Source: Piper betle
Lineage: Eukaryota; Streptophyta; Magnoliopsida; Piperales; Piperaceae
NCBI GenBank assembly: GCA_033002965.1
Contig: JAURVB010014976.1
Coordinates: forward strand, 44,095-108,094
Direction of reading: 5' to 3'
Length of the DNA: 64,000 nt
Below are positions 50,055 to 61,114 of this stretch, piece after piece (positions within the stretch are counted from its first letter, which is position 1; every line of letters starts with the position of its first letter). The position numbers and the translations under genes were made by a program. The notes below the pieces were generated by a model, which saw nothing but the letters and a program-made list of their open reading frames with translations, searched no databases and was not told the DNA's origin.

Positions 50055-50400
50055 GTATATTTGTTATATATGTTTCCCAAACTAGATCTGGCCAGCCTTG
50101 CAGTCCCCGATTTTCATGGGCTTTTGAAGGGCTGGTCCGGGCCAACAGAAAACAATTTAACAAAATCCAACGGTGTTCTAACACTTAATCTTATCAAATT
50201 TTCAATTATCTTATTTAAATGTTAAATTTAGCAATCTTAGGATATCTTGGTAAGATGTAGACCAAGTGAGCGATGCATGACCAAGCCCAATCCTACCCAA
50301 GCCCAACCCCACTGCAAGAGCCAAGCTTGTATTTGATATATATGTTGCTCAAACTAGATCTGGCCAGCCAAGGCGGTCGTTGGTTGCAGTCCCCGATATT
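50055..50400. repeat. Direct repeat pair upstream of the BTB/POZ gene
   Basis: CAAACTAGATCTGGCCAGCC and TTGCAGTCCCCGAT recur in order at 50055-50114 and 50329-50400, with 14 extra bases between the two parts in the second copy. Between the copies lie AGCCCAA repeats. It could be a small element or a segmental duplication. Confidence 0.65.
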
Positions 50401-50504
50401 CCTTCAAGCCCGACCAATTTTTTTTTTAAAAAAAATTACAAACTAAACTCAATTAGTGGAAAATATTAAAATTAAATCTTTTTTCCTGTTTTTTATGGTA
50501 AAAA

Positions 50505-50511
50505 TATAAAT
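50505..50511 (+). promoter_or_regulatory. Possible TATA box of the BTB/POZ gene
   Basis: TATAAAT about 200 bp upstream of the start codon, followed by a CT-rich leader. Position suits a plant promoter; no other evidence. Confidence 0.35.
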
Positions 50512-50710
50512 TACAAAGTTGAGAGTGGGAAAAGCGCGGGTAAAAACGTAGAAGAGTTTTCAAGTTGGACCCCACCGTTCCACCACCCGCTCATCATTTG
50601 TCTGCACCTTCTCTTCCCAGATAGCTCACTCTCCCACCGCAGTAGTAGAGCGGCTCTACCCCCACACCGAGGCCTCGACCTTCTCCTCTCCACCCTCCCC
50701 CTCCAATCCA

Positions 50711-53045
50711 ATGGCCTCCGATACCAGCACTCTCAGAAAACGAGAAGTCTCTGCCATGCTCAAGCACGGCTTCCTCTCCGACCCCTCCCTCTCCCTCTCC
50801 CTCTCCCCTTCCCACCCCCACCGGGCCCCCCTCCCCAACTCCCCTTCCCCACCCCCTTCCTTCCCCCACCCGCTCAAGGCCGCCCGCTCCCCGACGCTCT
50901 TTGAGATGATGGTCCAGGAGGGCCTCCCTGCTCCACCCGTCCCCGACTCCGACCCCGACCGCGCCCGCCGCCTCCTCGCCCTTGTCGACAAGGCCGTCGC
51001 CGACTCGCCCTTCGCCGGCGCCGCCGGCGCCCCCGACGTCAGCCTCGCCGTCTGCTCTAAGGACGGGTTTAAGGTGCCCATGAGGGTTCACCGCCGGGTG
51101 CTGACCTCCCGGAGCAGGTTCTTTGCCGGGAAGCTGGGGGTTGACGACGACGAGGAGGCCAGTGCTCGGCAGCATAATGTGGAGATTTGCGACTGTGAGG
51201 ATGTTGAGGTATATGTTGAGGTGGTTGTGTTGATGTACTGTGAGGATCTGAAGCAGAAGCTGTCTGGGGATGATGTTGCTAGAGTCCTTGCCCTTCTCAA
51301 GGTAAACTACTAATTGTTCTTTTGATCTATTTCTTACTTTCTTTCATTCTCTTGATGAATTCAACCTAAAGTTTCCGTGTGATCAATTTGTGTTTTTTTC
51401 TTTCGTTACTATTTAGTGATGTAAATGATAGGATTGGGATTGAATATACTTGTCTTAATTTGTTGATTGTCGTTTGCGATCATTATCCATGACTTGATAA
51501 GATCAAATAGGAAGCAGGGAAATTGAAGCTTATTTTGCATTGGTTGCTAATTGGTAGATTTGTTGTCATCCTTATTTTTACAAGCTATGAGTTTTAGCTT
51601 CATGGCGCTGTTTTCTTGCTTATATTAAATGCTGTAGTTTATGCAATATTGTATTACCTAGTTGCTGTATAGTGTGGTGATAAATGAGGAATTGCCGTTA
51701 GGTTGATGTATTTCTGGAATAACTTCAAGGACACTGAATTTGTAGGTAGAGGTTATGTACCCAGATCCAACTCACAAAAGTAATAAATGTCTGTGCAACA
51801 TGTGTGACAGGGTATCTCATGAGAGATGATGGTTGGGCATTTGAATTGATGGATGATCCAACTGTAAAAAACAAGTTTTTATCAGTTATGCTCTCCGGTG
51901 AAAATAAATGTTGGTTTCTATATTCATGTTCGGATAGCGTTGAAGTTGACGTTAAATGTTTGGAGTTGCTTGTTGTGTTCATTTTTGAAGAAGATACATG
52001 CTTCATGTGCGCCTTATCTTTCGTCATCTCCTTTTCCGGTATCTTTTGTGGAAGTTTCTCCAGAGTTTATTTTCTGTTTCAGGTATCTGCAGAAATTTTG
52101 TTTGATGCTGGAGTGATGGCTTGTCTTGAGTATCTGGAAGCGGTTCCATGGACAGAAGATGAAGAAGAGAGAGTTGTGTCTGTTCTTGAGGAGCTTCAGC
52201 TTGAGGACCCAGCCACTGAAGTTCTGCAAAGGATTACAGTGGAGCCTTCAACTCCTCCAAAAGTGGATGCCATTTACTTTCATCTCTTTACCTGTGTCCT
52301 ACAAGCCAAGGATGATAGAGCGAGGAGAGAAATGAAACGCTTAATAACCGGCCTACTTAAAGAGGATTCCACTCAGAGTAGAAACAAAAATAACAAGCTT
52401 GATGTCTCCAATGATACCCTTTACCTCCTATGCAACAAATGCCTCAATTCTCTGCTCCTTTGCTTGTCTGAAGCTGCAAATTCTCAAGACAGTGGGCGGG
52501 ACAGAGGGGCTCTAATGGCTGAAATATCGCGCGAAGCTGACAATATACAGTGGATTGTTGATATTATGATTGAGAAGAAAATGGGTGATGAGTTTGTGAA
52601 ACTTTGGGCAGATCAGAAAGAATTGGCCGGCCTTCACGCTAAGATACCATCCATGTACAGGTATGAAATAAGCAGAATCACGGCTCAGATATGTGTTGCG
52701 GTTGGAAGAGGTCAGATTTTGGTGTCTAAGGATGCAAGGCTAGCTTTGTTGAACTCATGGTTGGAGGCTTTGTATGAAGATTTTGGATGGATGAAGAGAG
52801 CCTGTAAATCACTTGACAAGAAGATGGTGGAAGATGGATTGAGTCAGACAATTCTCACACTGCCTATGCCACAACAACAAGCAATACTGTTGAATTGGTT
52901 TGATCGGTTTCTGAGCAAGGGGGATGATTGTCCCAACATCCAGCGAGCATTTGAGGTGTGGTGGAGGCGAGCATTCATCCGTCAATTTTCGGGCGATCAA
53001 GATCGATCCGAAATGCAGATTACCGTCTGTGATTATCCTACATGA
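50711..53045 (+). CDS. BTB/POZ domain protein (At5g60050/At3g05675-like), two exons
   Basis: Probably a cytosolic or nuclear protein-interaction factor; BTB/POZ proteins often act as substrate adaptors of CUL3 ubiquitin ligases, but this plant subfamily is poorly characterised. Exon 1 is 50711-51301 and exon 2 is 52083-53045. The 781-bp GT...AG intron is phase 0, between AAG and GTA. The product is 517 residues. After a conserved MLKHGFLSDPSLS start and a Ser/Leu/Pro-rich segment (about 21-60), the BTB domain starts near residue 109 (DVSLAVCSKDGF, VHRRVLTSRSRFF) and continues over the splice site. The long C-terminal region (about 198-517) has RGALMAEISREADNIQWIVD, LWADQKELAGLHAKIPSMYR and SKGDDCPNIQRAFEVWWRRA, signature blocks of this subfamily. 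Exon 1 is much more GC-rich than exon 2. Open sequence inside the intron (51804-52082) is not coding. No lesions seen. Confidence 0.93.
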
Positions 53046-53944
53046 AGGGATATTCGGCTCCCTCCTTTCCCATTGAAGTTGCAAGAAGGACCTCGACTTT
53101 GAATGATTGACTTCAAAACTTTGTTTCGGCCACCTTCTTCAGCACATACCCATCAACGGTGTGACACAAATGCGCTATGAAGCTATGATTCCACGCAAAA
53201 CCCGGATTTAAAAACGAAATGCCTGGGGTTGGTGATCTTGAGATTTTTTTCACGCTGGATTGTTAATTTTAAGGCTTATATATGTGATTAAGATGCCTCG
53301 TGAAAGAACCAAGAAATTGGAACCGACGAACAGCGTAAATGCTGTGAACAGAATTATGATCCTTTGGAATAGAATTTATTGTACCTCCTTCCAAGTTATT
53401 TATTCTACTACCCCTCTTACAGTGTAGAACAAACTGCTCTACACGGTTAATACCACCCGCCCGGACTCTGAATGAATCGAACTCCTTCTTTTTAACGGAT
53501 CAAATGCTTTAATCTCTTAGGAAAAAGAAAGTCGTTAAATGTCACGAGAATTATATGTGATATTATCAATCGACTAGTATGCTTTTGGTTAATAATATTT
53601 TGTATCTTATAAAAAGGATTATATAAATGAAGCTTTTTTGATCTTTGAGTTGAAGTGAAGTATGCATGATTCACGTTTGATTGGAGTTCACATAGAGTCT
53701 AAGCGGATAATTATCCATTAAATTCGAGTTTCATGGAGCTATAAGCACCATTTAATGAAACTGGTTTAGTCGCATAGAAGTGTGCGGCTGCATTTCCCAT
53801 GGAGGAGAGGAAATATCCTCCATCGCCATTTTCCCTCGAAACAGGGGCCCATTATCACGAAATTACTAAAAGGGGCTCTTTTCCTCCCACCTGCTTGGAG
53901 TGATGATGGCTATAGCAGGTGGGAGGAGATCTCGTCGCATTCCG
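53046..53944. other. 3' UTR and intergenic, no further gene
   Basis: The first part should be the 3' UTR of the BTB/POZ gene. The rest shows no gene. Confidence 0.5.
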
Positions 53945-54546
53945 ATGGCGGCCACACTCCCCACCTCCACTCTCCCTCTCCTTCTCCCCCACCCTAACGA
54001 CCAACCGAACCCCCAAATCAGACCTTCATCACCAGCAGCAACAACAACACCCCCACTTCCCTATTCACCAACCAAACCCCACAACCGCTGACCAAGCACC
54101 AGCTGCTCGACCAGGTCCTCGCCGACCTCCAACTCTCCCTCTCCCAGGGCGTCCCCCTCCACCCCCACCTCCTCACCTCCCTCCTCGAGACCTGCCACCG
54201 CCTCCCCTTCCCCCACCACGCCGCCCGCCTCCTCCTCCGCCGCAGCGCTGTCCTCTCCTCCAGGCTGCTCCGCCTCTACGCCCAGCTCGGCCTCGTCGAC
54301 CAGGCCCAGCAGCTGTTCGACGAGATGCCGAAGCGAGTCGCATCGCGGGCCGCCTCGGCCTTTCCCTCCAACTCGCTGATCGCCGGCTACGCCGAGGCTG
54401 GCCGGTAAGAGGAAGCCATGGCCGTGTACTATCAGATGGTGGAGGACGGGGTGGCGCCGGATGGCCACACCTTCTCCCGGGTTCTCAAGGCCTGCGGCGA
54501 ACTCGGCGAAATTCGGATCGGCGAGGCCGTGCATCGGCACATCTAG
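53945..54546 (+). pseudogene. PPR protein fragment (At4g25270/OTP70-like N-terminus)
   Basis: An ATG at 53945 opens a leader-like MAATLPTST stretch that ends at 54091. A second frame from 54088 to 54546 carries the recognisable protein: SLLETCHRL, LYAQLGLVDQAQQLFDEMP, NSLIAGYAEAGR, then EEAMAVYYQMVEDGVAPDGH and VLKACGELGEIRIGEAVHRH. These are the first PLS-type pentatricopeptide repeats, resembling the N-terminal part of At4g25270/OTP70, a chloroplast PPR protein; members of this class bind organelle RNA. Three lesions: a frame change near 54088, a stop TAA at 54406-54408 in a repeat, and an abrupt stop at 54544-54546 where the family continues for hundreds of residues. Without the remaining repeats it cannot work. 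High GC matches the intact BTB exon 1. Confidence 0.8.
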
Positions 54547-54927
54547 TCATCGTGGCTGTTCCCTAATGACCAAAAGAGAAAGAATTAAATGAGCATTCGG
54601 AGGGACACCATTGAATTATTCTTGGATTAAAGTTTAACAAACCATACATATCAACCACTAAAAAACCTTCGAATTGGAAAATGAAAAAAACATAAAAAAA
54701 CCTTCACCTAGGTTTTTTGCTGCACTTTTTTCGTGCAATACCACACCGACAAACTTCTAGAGTTTATTAGATATGACTATGTCAATGTAAACTGCAGTGC
54801 ATTTATCAGTTAAAGTATCAAACCACAGAGAAAGGGGGAAAAAGAAAAAAAGCTATGAGCGAAATCTTGCCAGAATATATGGAACACATCCATTTCAAAA
54901 TCGAATGGATAGCACCAATCCAAAACC
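54547..54927. other. Intergenic, no gene seen
   Basis: AT-rich spacer between the PPR fragment and the Ycf20-like remnant. Confidence 0.5.
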
Positions 54928-55423
54928 ACATCCACTTCAAATTTAAAAGCATCCAGAAAAGGACCAAGACAAAGTCCCGCCTTTCAATAATTAAACATGG
55001 TGGTGAGGCTTTTGAGCTTGTTAAGTAATGGCAGAGAAGCTCTCTATACATAAGCGCCTCAATACCCTCAACTATAACCACTGCTAGAGCAGCAGAAAGA
55101 ATGTCCCAGTCTCCTGTTTGGCCTATGACAGTGGCAAATGCTGTTGCACAAAAGAAACCAACCAAAAAGAAGGGTAATTTCATAGGTAATCCCTTTATGA
55201 TTTCCTTTACTCTGGCATTTGCCTTCGTAAGAATAGCTTGAATAGTCCTAACTAGACGTGTACCACTCTCCTCATCACCTGTAGACAATTGAGATCCATT
55301 GTTGTCTACAAAACTGTGACTAGACCAGTCTATCATCCTGTAAGAATCAGGGGAAACGTTTATCAGCTGATATTTATCAGTTTTCTCACTTCCAATGCTA
55401 AAATTTGCACCACAACCGTACAT
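54928..55423 (-). pseudogene. Ycf20-like (DUF565) remnant
   Basis: A minus-strand frame from 55423 contains GTRLVRTIQAILTKANARVK and LPMKLPFFLVGFFCATAFAT followed by VIGQTGDWD and EGIEALMYR (residues 54-127). This matches plastid-targeted Ycf20-like membrane proteins such as At1g65420 (NPQ7), linked to photoprotection. Right after MYR (about 55043) the family text moves to another frame, as if one base were lost. There it meets a TGA at 54986-54984 in place of the Trp of the NYW motif, then continues as KAGLCLG and LDAFK. The start at 55423 follows an AG that could be a splice acceptor, so this looks like the last exon; upstream transit-peptide exons were not found. Two lesions make a working protein unlikely, though sequencing error in one of them cannot be excluded. 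Confidence 0.65.
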
Positions 55424-56530
55424 CTATCAATATCTACATTCTACGGATGTTTTCTCCTAGATAAGAACAACCCAATTCTAGTCACAAAGAAGAAACGAAC
55501 GTAGATCGACAATACGTAGAAAGCAGTCCTACTTGATGATAAGGGTGCAATGGAGGTAATAACTTTAAATTGATGGCAAAGATACTCTTCTTTTTAAATC
55601 TACATTAACAGATTTCGACCCCAAACAGTTAGAAATCCGATGAGTCAAGTGGCATTGGAAAACTTCTGTTGCCATTGCAAATTGCCGAAGCCAACCTAAC
55701 AAGGAAAAATAAAAGTCATCATCATTATAAGGTTGAGAAATAGAATTACATAAGTGACAAAACAATAACTCATCCTTAGTTCTTGAAGATACACATAATA
55801 TATTTGATTGTTGTTAAAGGTGCCCATGCTTGGATGGCTCTACCAAAACCCAATGCAAGCGAGTTACATAAATGACAAACATATTGGGACATTATGATCT
55901 TACTAGAGAAAATCACCAAGGTTTTCCACGAAAGTCAACCAAAATTTATTATAGTCTACAAAAAGAGGAAAGAGGATCGTACTTCTTGAACTGGGTTTTT
56001 CTAGTTTCAACGTGTGATTAGTCCAAAAACTCATGCACCCATCTATTGACATATAAAAAAACATGAACATACACATACATCCAGTGAGCTAATATGGTGT
56101 TTGAACCTCTAAAAACCCGTCTTTAACCAGATGGAACAAGTAAGTAGAAAGAAAAATTGTAGCTGGCGATTCAATCAATCAAGCAGAACCAAACAAACAC
56201 TATGCACATGAAAGAAATCGCCAACGCGCAGCCGACCATGAATTACCTAAAAAGGCAAAAATCGTCCTCAACAACCTTATCACAATTACAGAGCTACAAC
56301 CCTTCAATGTGAATGTTAGCTTCAACCATGAAGCAATCAACATGACACCAACAGATCAAACTAACATATGGTACTGACACGAGAAACATGATAGAGCACC
56401 GAATTAACTTGAGACACCAATTAACACGAATCAATCCAATTGCCAGTTTCTACAACACAAATTCGAAGATTTCGTGAGATAAACTGTGCTGGAAAACAAA
56501 AACATGTAACAAGGAGAATCAAAAGAGGAA
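55424..56530. other. Intergenic, upstream exons of the Ycf20-like gene not found
   Basis: No clear gene. If the Ycf20-like gene once had a transit-peptide exon it should lie here on the minus strand, but I see no convincing candidate. Confidence 0.4.
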
Positions 56531-57820
56531 AAGGTGGTAGTGTCTAAGTTTGATTAAGTCGGCTAACCCGAACCTAACTTGATTGGACATATTCTTGGCA
56601 TCTTAAGATGGAAAATAATCATTACGATGCATAAATAAAATGTTCGGAACCTAACATGATACTGCATAAATGTCATATTAACCAAGTCACACTAAATCAA
56701 TCAATCACAATAAAAGTCAAAACATAGTATCCCTTGAAAGTTCTATAAAATCAGGGCCACCTTGTTAGATTATAAATAATATAAATATTTAATAAAACAT
56801 TCCTACAATACTTTTATTTATTTGTATAATTCATTTCTATATTGAGTCTTGACTCGACTACTAATTTACTTTCATCTTACTCAACTGAATTGGGAATTGA
56901 CTCATTTGTTGATCATATTCATCATTTAAATATATTTATTAAATAGAATTCACATCATGTCATTAATATCAGTTCTAATAATAATACATATAGCATGTCA
57001 TCACATCAATTTCACCATTACAATATCGTAACAAAAAATATTAAGCATTCTATCGCCTGACATGTGTGTGCAAGAGACATTTTTGCTCCTCCATCCAAGT
57101 TGACACATTCGTATCATTATCATCACCTACATATATAATAAAAAAATCATGAATAAATGTTACTAGTCTAAAATATAACTATATCAAACTAGTCATGAGA
57201 GTTGAAATATTAAACATTTTATTGTGTGTACAAGAAACATTTCTACACCTCCGTCCAGTCTAGCACATCTATATCTTTATCATCACCTACATATATAATA
57301 AAAACACATCACTTATGAGTGTTATTAGTCCAAACTACAACTCTATCAAACTGGCCATGAAAGTTAACTCTTATGTGAAGAAAAAATATTTTTATACCTT
57401 TTGCTAAACTCTCTAAAGATCATCTACTACCGGGCTACACACCTGATAGCATCCTGAACTGACTAGTCTACCAGTATATCCTAAGCCTTCTCTTGTCCAT
57501 ATATCTCTTGCCTCTGAGCACAAAAGTCAAGTACTCTCAGACAGTTACCTTCAGTATCCTTTAAACCACATATATGGACTTGCGTTGTACTAAACAATAC
57601 CCGTAAACTTCCACATTTCTCCGAGTGTAAATAACTCAAAACGCGGAGTTGTTCAGATTCCTTGAGAATGGAACAACTCTCTTACTAATCCAGAGTCCAC
57701 TTTGACTGGCACGTGCACTTGCTCATAGTATGTGCGAATTGGTTTCTCCATCTCTCATCTCACTGAAAACTCAATAAAATTATATGTAACCGTGAGAAGG
57801 GGTTTATAAAATAAGCTCAT

Positions 57821-58469
57821 AGTTGCAAAAATCAGAATTGGACAGTAAATCGAATTGGAAGGGATCCATTGAATTGGATCGATTCATCAAAAATCGGATA
57901 GGAATCGGTTCATTTGAATCAGTCAAAATCGATAAGTCATTAGTTATAAATTGTGTCATTTTTATGTCTATTTTATCGTATTTTTCATATATTTTTTTGA
58001 TTTTTTGAATTATTTGGAGTTAGTTATTATTTTTGACTTGAGTCAAATTCAAGTCAATTTTAATTACGAGAATGCCAACGGCCATTTATTTTTCCAAATT
58101 CTCTCCCCGCCACTTCCATGTCGCCCCTCGTTCACCACCGCCCCCCAACCCCCCTCCACACCCACCCCCCCCCCCCCAATCAACCCCCAACCCACCAACC
58201 ACCCTCTGGACAACCCCTCCGCCCAATCCATTCCCCACCAGATCTCCTCCCTGCACCCACCACTAGCTGCCCCGTCACCGCCCTCGCCCCGCCTGAATTG
58301 GCAAATTCTTGCCATCATCGACTCGGGTGAGAATTGGCTCGGATTGGTTGAACCGACTGATTCTTGGACTGATTTTTTACCCAAATGATTCGCCAGGATT
58401 TTGACTTGGTTTTGCACCGAGCCGAGTAAAATCCGCTGATTTCGAATCGAATCGACCGATTTTTTAACT
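57821..58469. mobile_element. MITE-like non-autonomous element, copy 2
   Basis: The ends are AGTTGCAAAAATCAG on the left and, read from the right, AGTTAAAAAATCGG. The inside follows the element at 6113-6629 and holds TTGACTTGAGTCAA, an AATTACGAGAATGCCA phrase and a C-rich block (58130-58260). It interrupts LTR F between ATAAGCTCAT and TAGGCCCGAAG. The target-site duplication is unclear. Length is 649 bp. No protein is encoded. Confidence 0.6.
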
Positions 58470-58919
58470 GTGAATAGGCCCGAAGGCAACTTTAAGTGGA
58501 TTTTGTTTTCGAAATCAAACTCGAGGGATGTCATCCTTAAAGGTTATTAATCCAAAAAACTAATCGACTAAATAATTTCAGATATTAACTCACCCAAGTT
58601 AAGTGGGATTTAATAAAATACCACTTAACTAGTTCTACAAATAATAAATTAAATCATATAGAGTAGAGCGATAAATCAAGGGCAAGTCTTAAACATACCT
58701 TGTAGAAGCTCTAAGCGAGGCTATGTGCCTAGGCGGCAAACTCCTACTCTATACAAACCACTGATGACGCCCATGTTAATTATATGATCATGAATGTTGC
58801 GACTGAATGCATCTAATCACTACCATGTCATATCAAAAAATAAACTAAACACATGAAAATGTCCAATTAGAGGCATTCATCATTATTAAAACATGAATAT
58901 TATCACTGCATAAATCAAT

Positions 58920-59530
58920 CAACCATTATTTAATATAACAACCAACTAAATCATAATCACACTTATGATATTTAGATTAATATCCTCTTATACCCATTCA
59001 TGAGTAATCAAACAACGCTAATTAATTTTAGGTATTAACACCAATCCTTCGATAAGTGTTACATTAGGGCTCTTAATTCCCAGTTTCATCATTAACTAAT
59101 TAATTAATTGCTGGAAGCAACTTGCTTGCACCGATCCACATTCAAAACCTTACTCACACTTATGAGTCACTTTCATTCATTTTCATTATATTTTTATCAT
59201 CACAAATTGATCCACAATAAATAACATACTCATCCTAATCATGATAATTAACTTGCAAGCCGTTACAATTAAATCACCCATCATGAATACCTCATAATTA
59301 GCTAGGTGAATTAATTAGCATTTACCTTAATCACAAGCATCTAGGGTTTCAAATCACCCTTTGTTCACAACATTATCAACTATTTATCTTCAACATGTTA
59401 AGCTTATTCAATTCAATTTGCATCTACAATTCCATCTCAATATCCGCTAAAGCATCGATCTTTATATTAATTCACATTTCATTATCATCAATCATAAAAT
59501 GACATCAAACTAAATTATCTGGATATATAC
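58920..59530. other. AT-rich part of LTR F, no gene
   Basis: Matches the AT-rich middle of the LTR family only weakly. No other feature is visible. Confidence 0.4.
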
Positions 59531-60423
59531 CTAATTGTTGGCATTGACGAAGACAACGGCGATGAAGGTCACAGCTGCTATGGGCGTGAAACTGATCAAC
59601 CAAGTAGAGCATGGCTAAGGCTGGGGCTAGGGTACTCATTTTGAGCGTGAAGATGGCATTTGGCAGAGACAACGACTGGCCAGCGGTGGCGGCAACAGGT
59701 TGATGGCGGCGGGTTGCCAACAAGGGCCTCATAGTGTCTATTTGGCGAGGGGCAAGGGTGAGGGTGGTTGTGCATGCAAGTAGGGTAGGGTGAGGGTGCA
59801 GGGGAGACTCTGGTCAGGCAACGATTGGCCTGCAATGGTTACAGCGGCCGCCGCCAACAACCGCAAATGAGGGGCGGCTAGGGCACTGAGCCATGAGTGA
59901 TGGGACTTGGCTTGGTAGGAGTGGGAAAGGAGAAAGGACGGCGACGGATCGGAGGAGGTGGTCAATGGGTGAGGTTGGTTGCGGCAACGGCGGGAGAAAG
60001 AGGGCGGCCGGAAAGGAAGGGGAGGCGCAGCTAGGTTAGGGAGGAACCAGGGAGTAAGGGCAAGGGAAAGAGGGTGTGGCGGTGGTGGTGGTCGGGGAAG
60101 GTGGTCGGTGACAGTGCAGCCGATCATCAGAGAGGAGGGCAAGTGGCGGTGAGGAGGGTGTCAGGTAGGAGGAAGTGTCAGGGAAGGAGAAGGAAGTTGG
60201 GCATATTGATATAATTAAAATTTGACTCACTCTCTACTCGAGTTAATAATAATAAATAAATTTTAAAATAATATAAAATATAATATAATAAATTATCATA
60301 AAATAAAATAATAATCTTAACAAGAATAACTAGTTTTAAACCTACCAACCCACCCGAAATACTAATTGATGCGTTCTAACTCAATAAATTTTATTTATAT
60401 ATATAGGAAATAGTTTTCATGTA

Positions 60424-60888
60424 CTCCAGCACAGCCATCTTGGTTGTGCAGATGGCTGTGCTGGAGTTTGATCTTGGTCGTTGGATTAGCATCCAACTGC
60501 TAAGATAAAAAATAAAAAAGAGGGGGGGCCACCGGCACCGCCGCAGCAACGACGACGGAGGGGGCGGGAAGGGTGCCCGGCCACGGCGACGGCCGGGGGG
60601 GGGGGTGCGCGGGGCAGCGGCCCCGACGGGGTGGGTGCTGTCGCCCTGCGGCGGGGTGGCGGGCCGGCAGGGGAAGAGGCTGGGCGGCTAGATCTGTCGT
60701 CCCATCACTGCGAGGGGGTTACGTTGCCGCCCCGTCGGCCGGGGGCGGCGACGGGCCGAGCAGGGGGGGTGGTGGCGTCGTGTCGGCCGGTGGCGACGTC
60801 ACAAAGTTTTTTATTTTTTTATCCAGCTGTTGGATTAAATCCAACGGCTGGAATACTGCAGCACAGCCAAGATGGTTGTGCTGCAGTA
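60424..60888. mobile_element. Foldback-type element with hairpin ends
   Basis: The left end has 17-bp perfect arms, CTCCAGCACAGCCATCT (60424-60440) and its complement (60450-60466). The right end has 16-bp arms TACTGCAGCACAGCCA (60854-60869) and 60873-60888, one mismatch. The two ends are themselves inverted copies: both carry a GTTGGATT phrase, then an AAAAAATAAAAAA-like run. The middle (60525-60800) is G-rich. It interrupts LTR F at a TA-rich site and ends next to a TA run (60903-60922). It encodes nothing convincing. Confidence 0.65.
60573..60800 (+). repeat. G-rich core of the foldback element
   Basis: Plus-strand runs of G of 4-11 bases with GGC-rich spacing. Open frames here are compositional. 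Confidence 0.6.
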
Positions 60889-61114
60889 CAGCCTCCCCCT
60901 TCTATATATATATATATATATATTAGACATACTCTCAAATATTCTAATAACTCATTTTTTTACTGTGTTACTAACATTATCATTTGGGTACATATGACCG
61001 TCATATCTCATTCACACGGCCGGCCTTAACTCATCGCACGTGTTCTGAAATTAATTCAACTCGAACTGACCAATTCATAAGTATAAAACTCTGACTTGGA
61101 TCACGAGTTTTACA

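Larger units (their letters stand above)
56531..61114 (-). mobile_element. Old LTR F of the 2.9-kb family, with insertions
   Basis: The plus strand begins within the LTR near GTCGGCTAACCCGAACC and ends TTTTACA at 61114. Between these lie AACATGATACTGCATAAATG, GACATGTGTGTGCAAG, CTGAAAACTCAATAAAATTA, TAGGCCCGAAGGCAAC, a GC-rich part (59530-60180) and TTTGACTCACTCTCTACTCG. The order is that of the family but identity is low, and the first ~90 bp are lost. It is the oldest copy here. It is split by the insertions at 57821 and 60424. Confidence 0.65.

Noticed and set aside
51804..52082. Open upstream extension of the BTB/POZ second exon
   Set aside because: It lies between a good donor at 51302 and acceptor at 52081-52082; the family protein joins exon 1 directly to 52083.
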